Of a stretch of 6,285 nt of DNA, positions 6,097 through 6,285 are shown piece after piece; the stretch's first letter is position 1; the number at the start of each line of letters is the position of its first letter. The position numbers were made by a program, and so were the translations under genes. The notes beneath the pieces were generated by a model, which worked only from the letters and a program-made list of their open reading frames with translations, ran no database searches and was not told the origin of the DNA. Source of the DNA: Candidatus Aerophobota bacterium (GTDB taxonomy: Bacteria > Aerophobota > Aerophobia > Aerophobales > B3-G15); assembly GCA_021163905.1 (NCBI GenBank), contig JAGGTG010000051.1:1-6285 (forward strand). The letters are read 5' to 3'.

Positions 6097-6124
6097 AGTT
6101 TATCAGATTTTTTAATTTTGACAA
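6097..6124 (-). promoter_or_regulatory. Probable promoter of rpsT-lepA
   Basis: The minus strand has TTGTCA (6119-6124, five of six to the -35 consensus), a 16-bp spacer, and TAAACT (6097-6102, four of six to the -10). Transcription would start near 6090, giving a leader of about 25 nt that carries the ribosome site. The -10 is imperfect, but no better pair lies between the repeat block and the gene. Confidence 0.45.
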
Positions 6125-6164
6125 GAGATTATTGTTCTGACATTGGGACACTTTTTGATAACTA

Positions 6165-6285
6165 TGTGGGCTCCTGGGTATTCTTGCGGGACTATTGAGG
6201 GGGAAAATATTCCCCCTCAACGCTTCGCTTCGCTCGCTGCTCCCCCTAAGGGGCTCCCTGGGTATCCCACGGAAACCGGCCTCGC
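6165..6285. repeat. GC-rich palindromic extragenic repeat block (runs off the window edge)
   Basis: The last 120 bases are far richer in G and C than the rest. They contain a perfect 11-bp inverted repeat, TTGAGGGGGAA at 6195-6205 and TTCCCCCTCAA at 6210-6220 with loop AATA. A short tandem run based on CGCTT follows at 6221-6239, then a small palindrome, CCCCT-A-AGGGG, at 6243-6253. A near-direct repeat, GGGCTCCTGGGTAT at 6168-6181 and GGGCTCCCTGGGTAT at 6251-6265, flanks the hairpin. There is no ORF with a start and ribosome site. The layout fits a REP- or MITE-like extragenic element. The 11-bp hairpin could also end transcription from either side, but no U-tract follows it on either strand. 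Confidence 0.55.

Noticed and set aside
6131..6160. TTCTGACATTGGGACA stretch as a possible insertion-sequence end
   Set aside because: It vaguely recalls some IS termini that start TGTCCC, but no partner inverted repeat, target duplication or transposase is present in the window.

Overview
The window is an AT-rich bacterial chromosome segment. LepA and ribosomal protein S20 mark it as bacterial, Shine-Dalgarno motifs are mostly strong, and TGA is used as a normal stop codon. The sugar-binding protein has a plain Sec signal without a lipobox cysteine. That fits a periplasm, and so a diderm, better than a monoderm, where such proteins are usually lipoproteins. The lineage cannot be fixed from this window; an AT-rich anaerobic diderm with many sugar transporters (for example Atribacterota or Thermotogota) is only a guess.

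Left end (1-458): the 3' end of an unrecognised plus-strand gene (1-132) runs convergently into a minus-strand remnant of a MacB/FtsX-type ABC permease (141-458). The remnant keeps a piece of the extracytoplasmic domain joined directly to the C-terminal membrane end, with an in-frame TGA where a Trp is expected, so it is a pseudogene.

Centre left (443-3424): a minus-strand operon encodes a CUT2-family (ribose/xylose/fructose-type) sugar ABC importer in the order binding protein, permease, ATPase. A sigma70-type promoter (TTGACA, 16 bp, TATTAT) precedes it, with a leader of about 130 nt. A long hairpin lies between the binding-protein and permease genes. The permease start lacks a clear Shine-Dalgarno, whereas the ATPase has a near-consensus one overlapping the permease stop. 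Together these suggest the binding protein is made in excess over the membrane complex. The ATPase has one nucleotide-binding domain (246 aa), unlike the duplicated RbsA/XylG type. No catabolic gene sits nearby, so the substrate is unknown.

Centre (3425-3923): a divergent promoter (TTAACA, 17 bp, TATTAT) precedes a plus-strand gene for a 113-aa protein with two predicted membrane helices and no recognised family.

Right (3950-6124): rpsT (S20) and lepA (elongation factor 4) form a minus-strand pair 43 nt apart, probably transcribed from a promoter just upstream of rpsT. Beyond it (about 6165-6285) lies a GC-rich palindrome-bearing block with a perfect 11-bp hairpin, a short tandem repeat and a near-direct repeat, which looks like an extragenic repetitive element.

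I see no convincing undescribed multi-gene system. The points most worth a second look are the decayed MacB permease, the small membrane protein, the intercistronic hairpin and the GC-rich repeat block.
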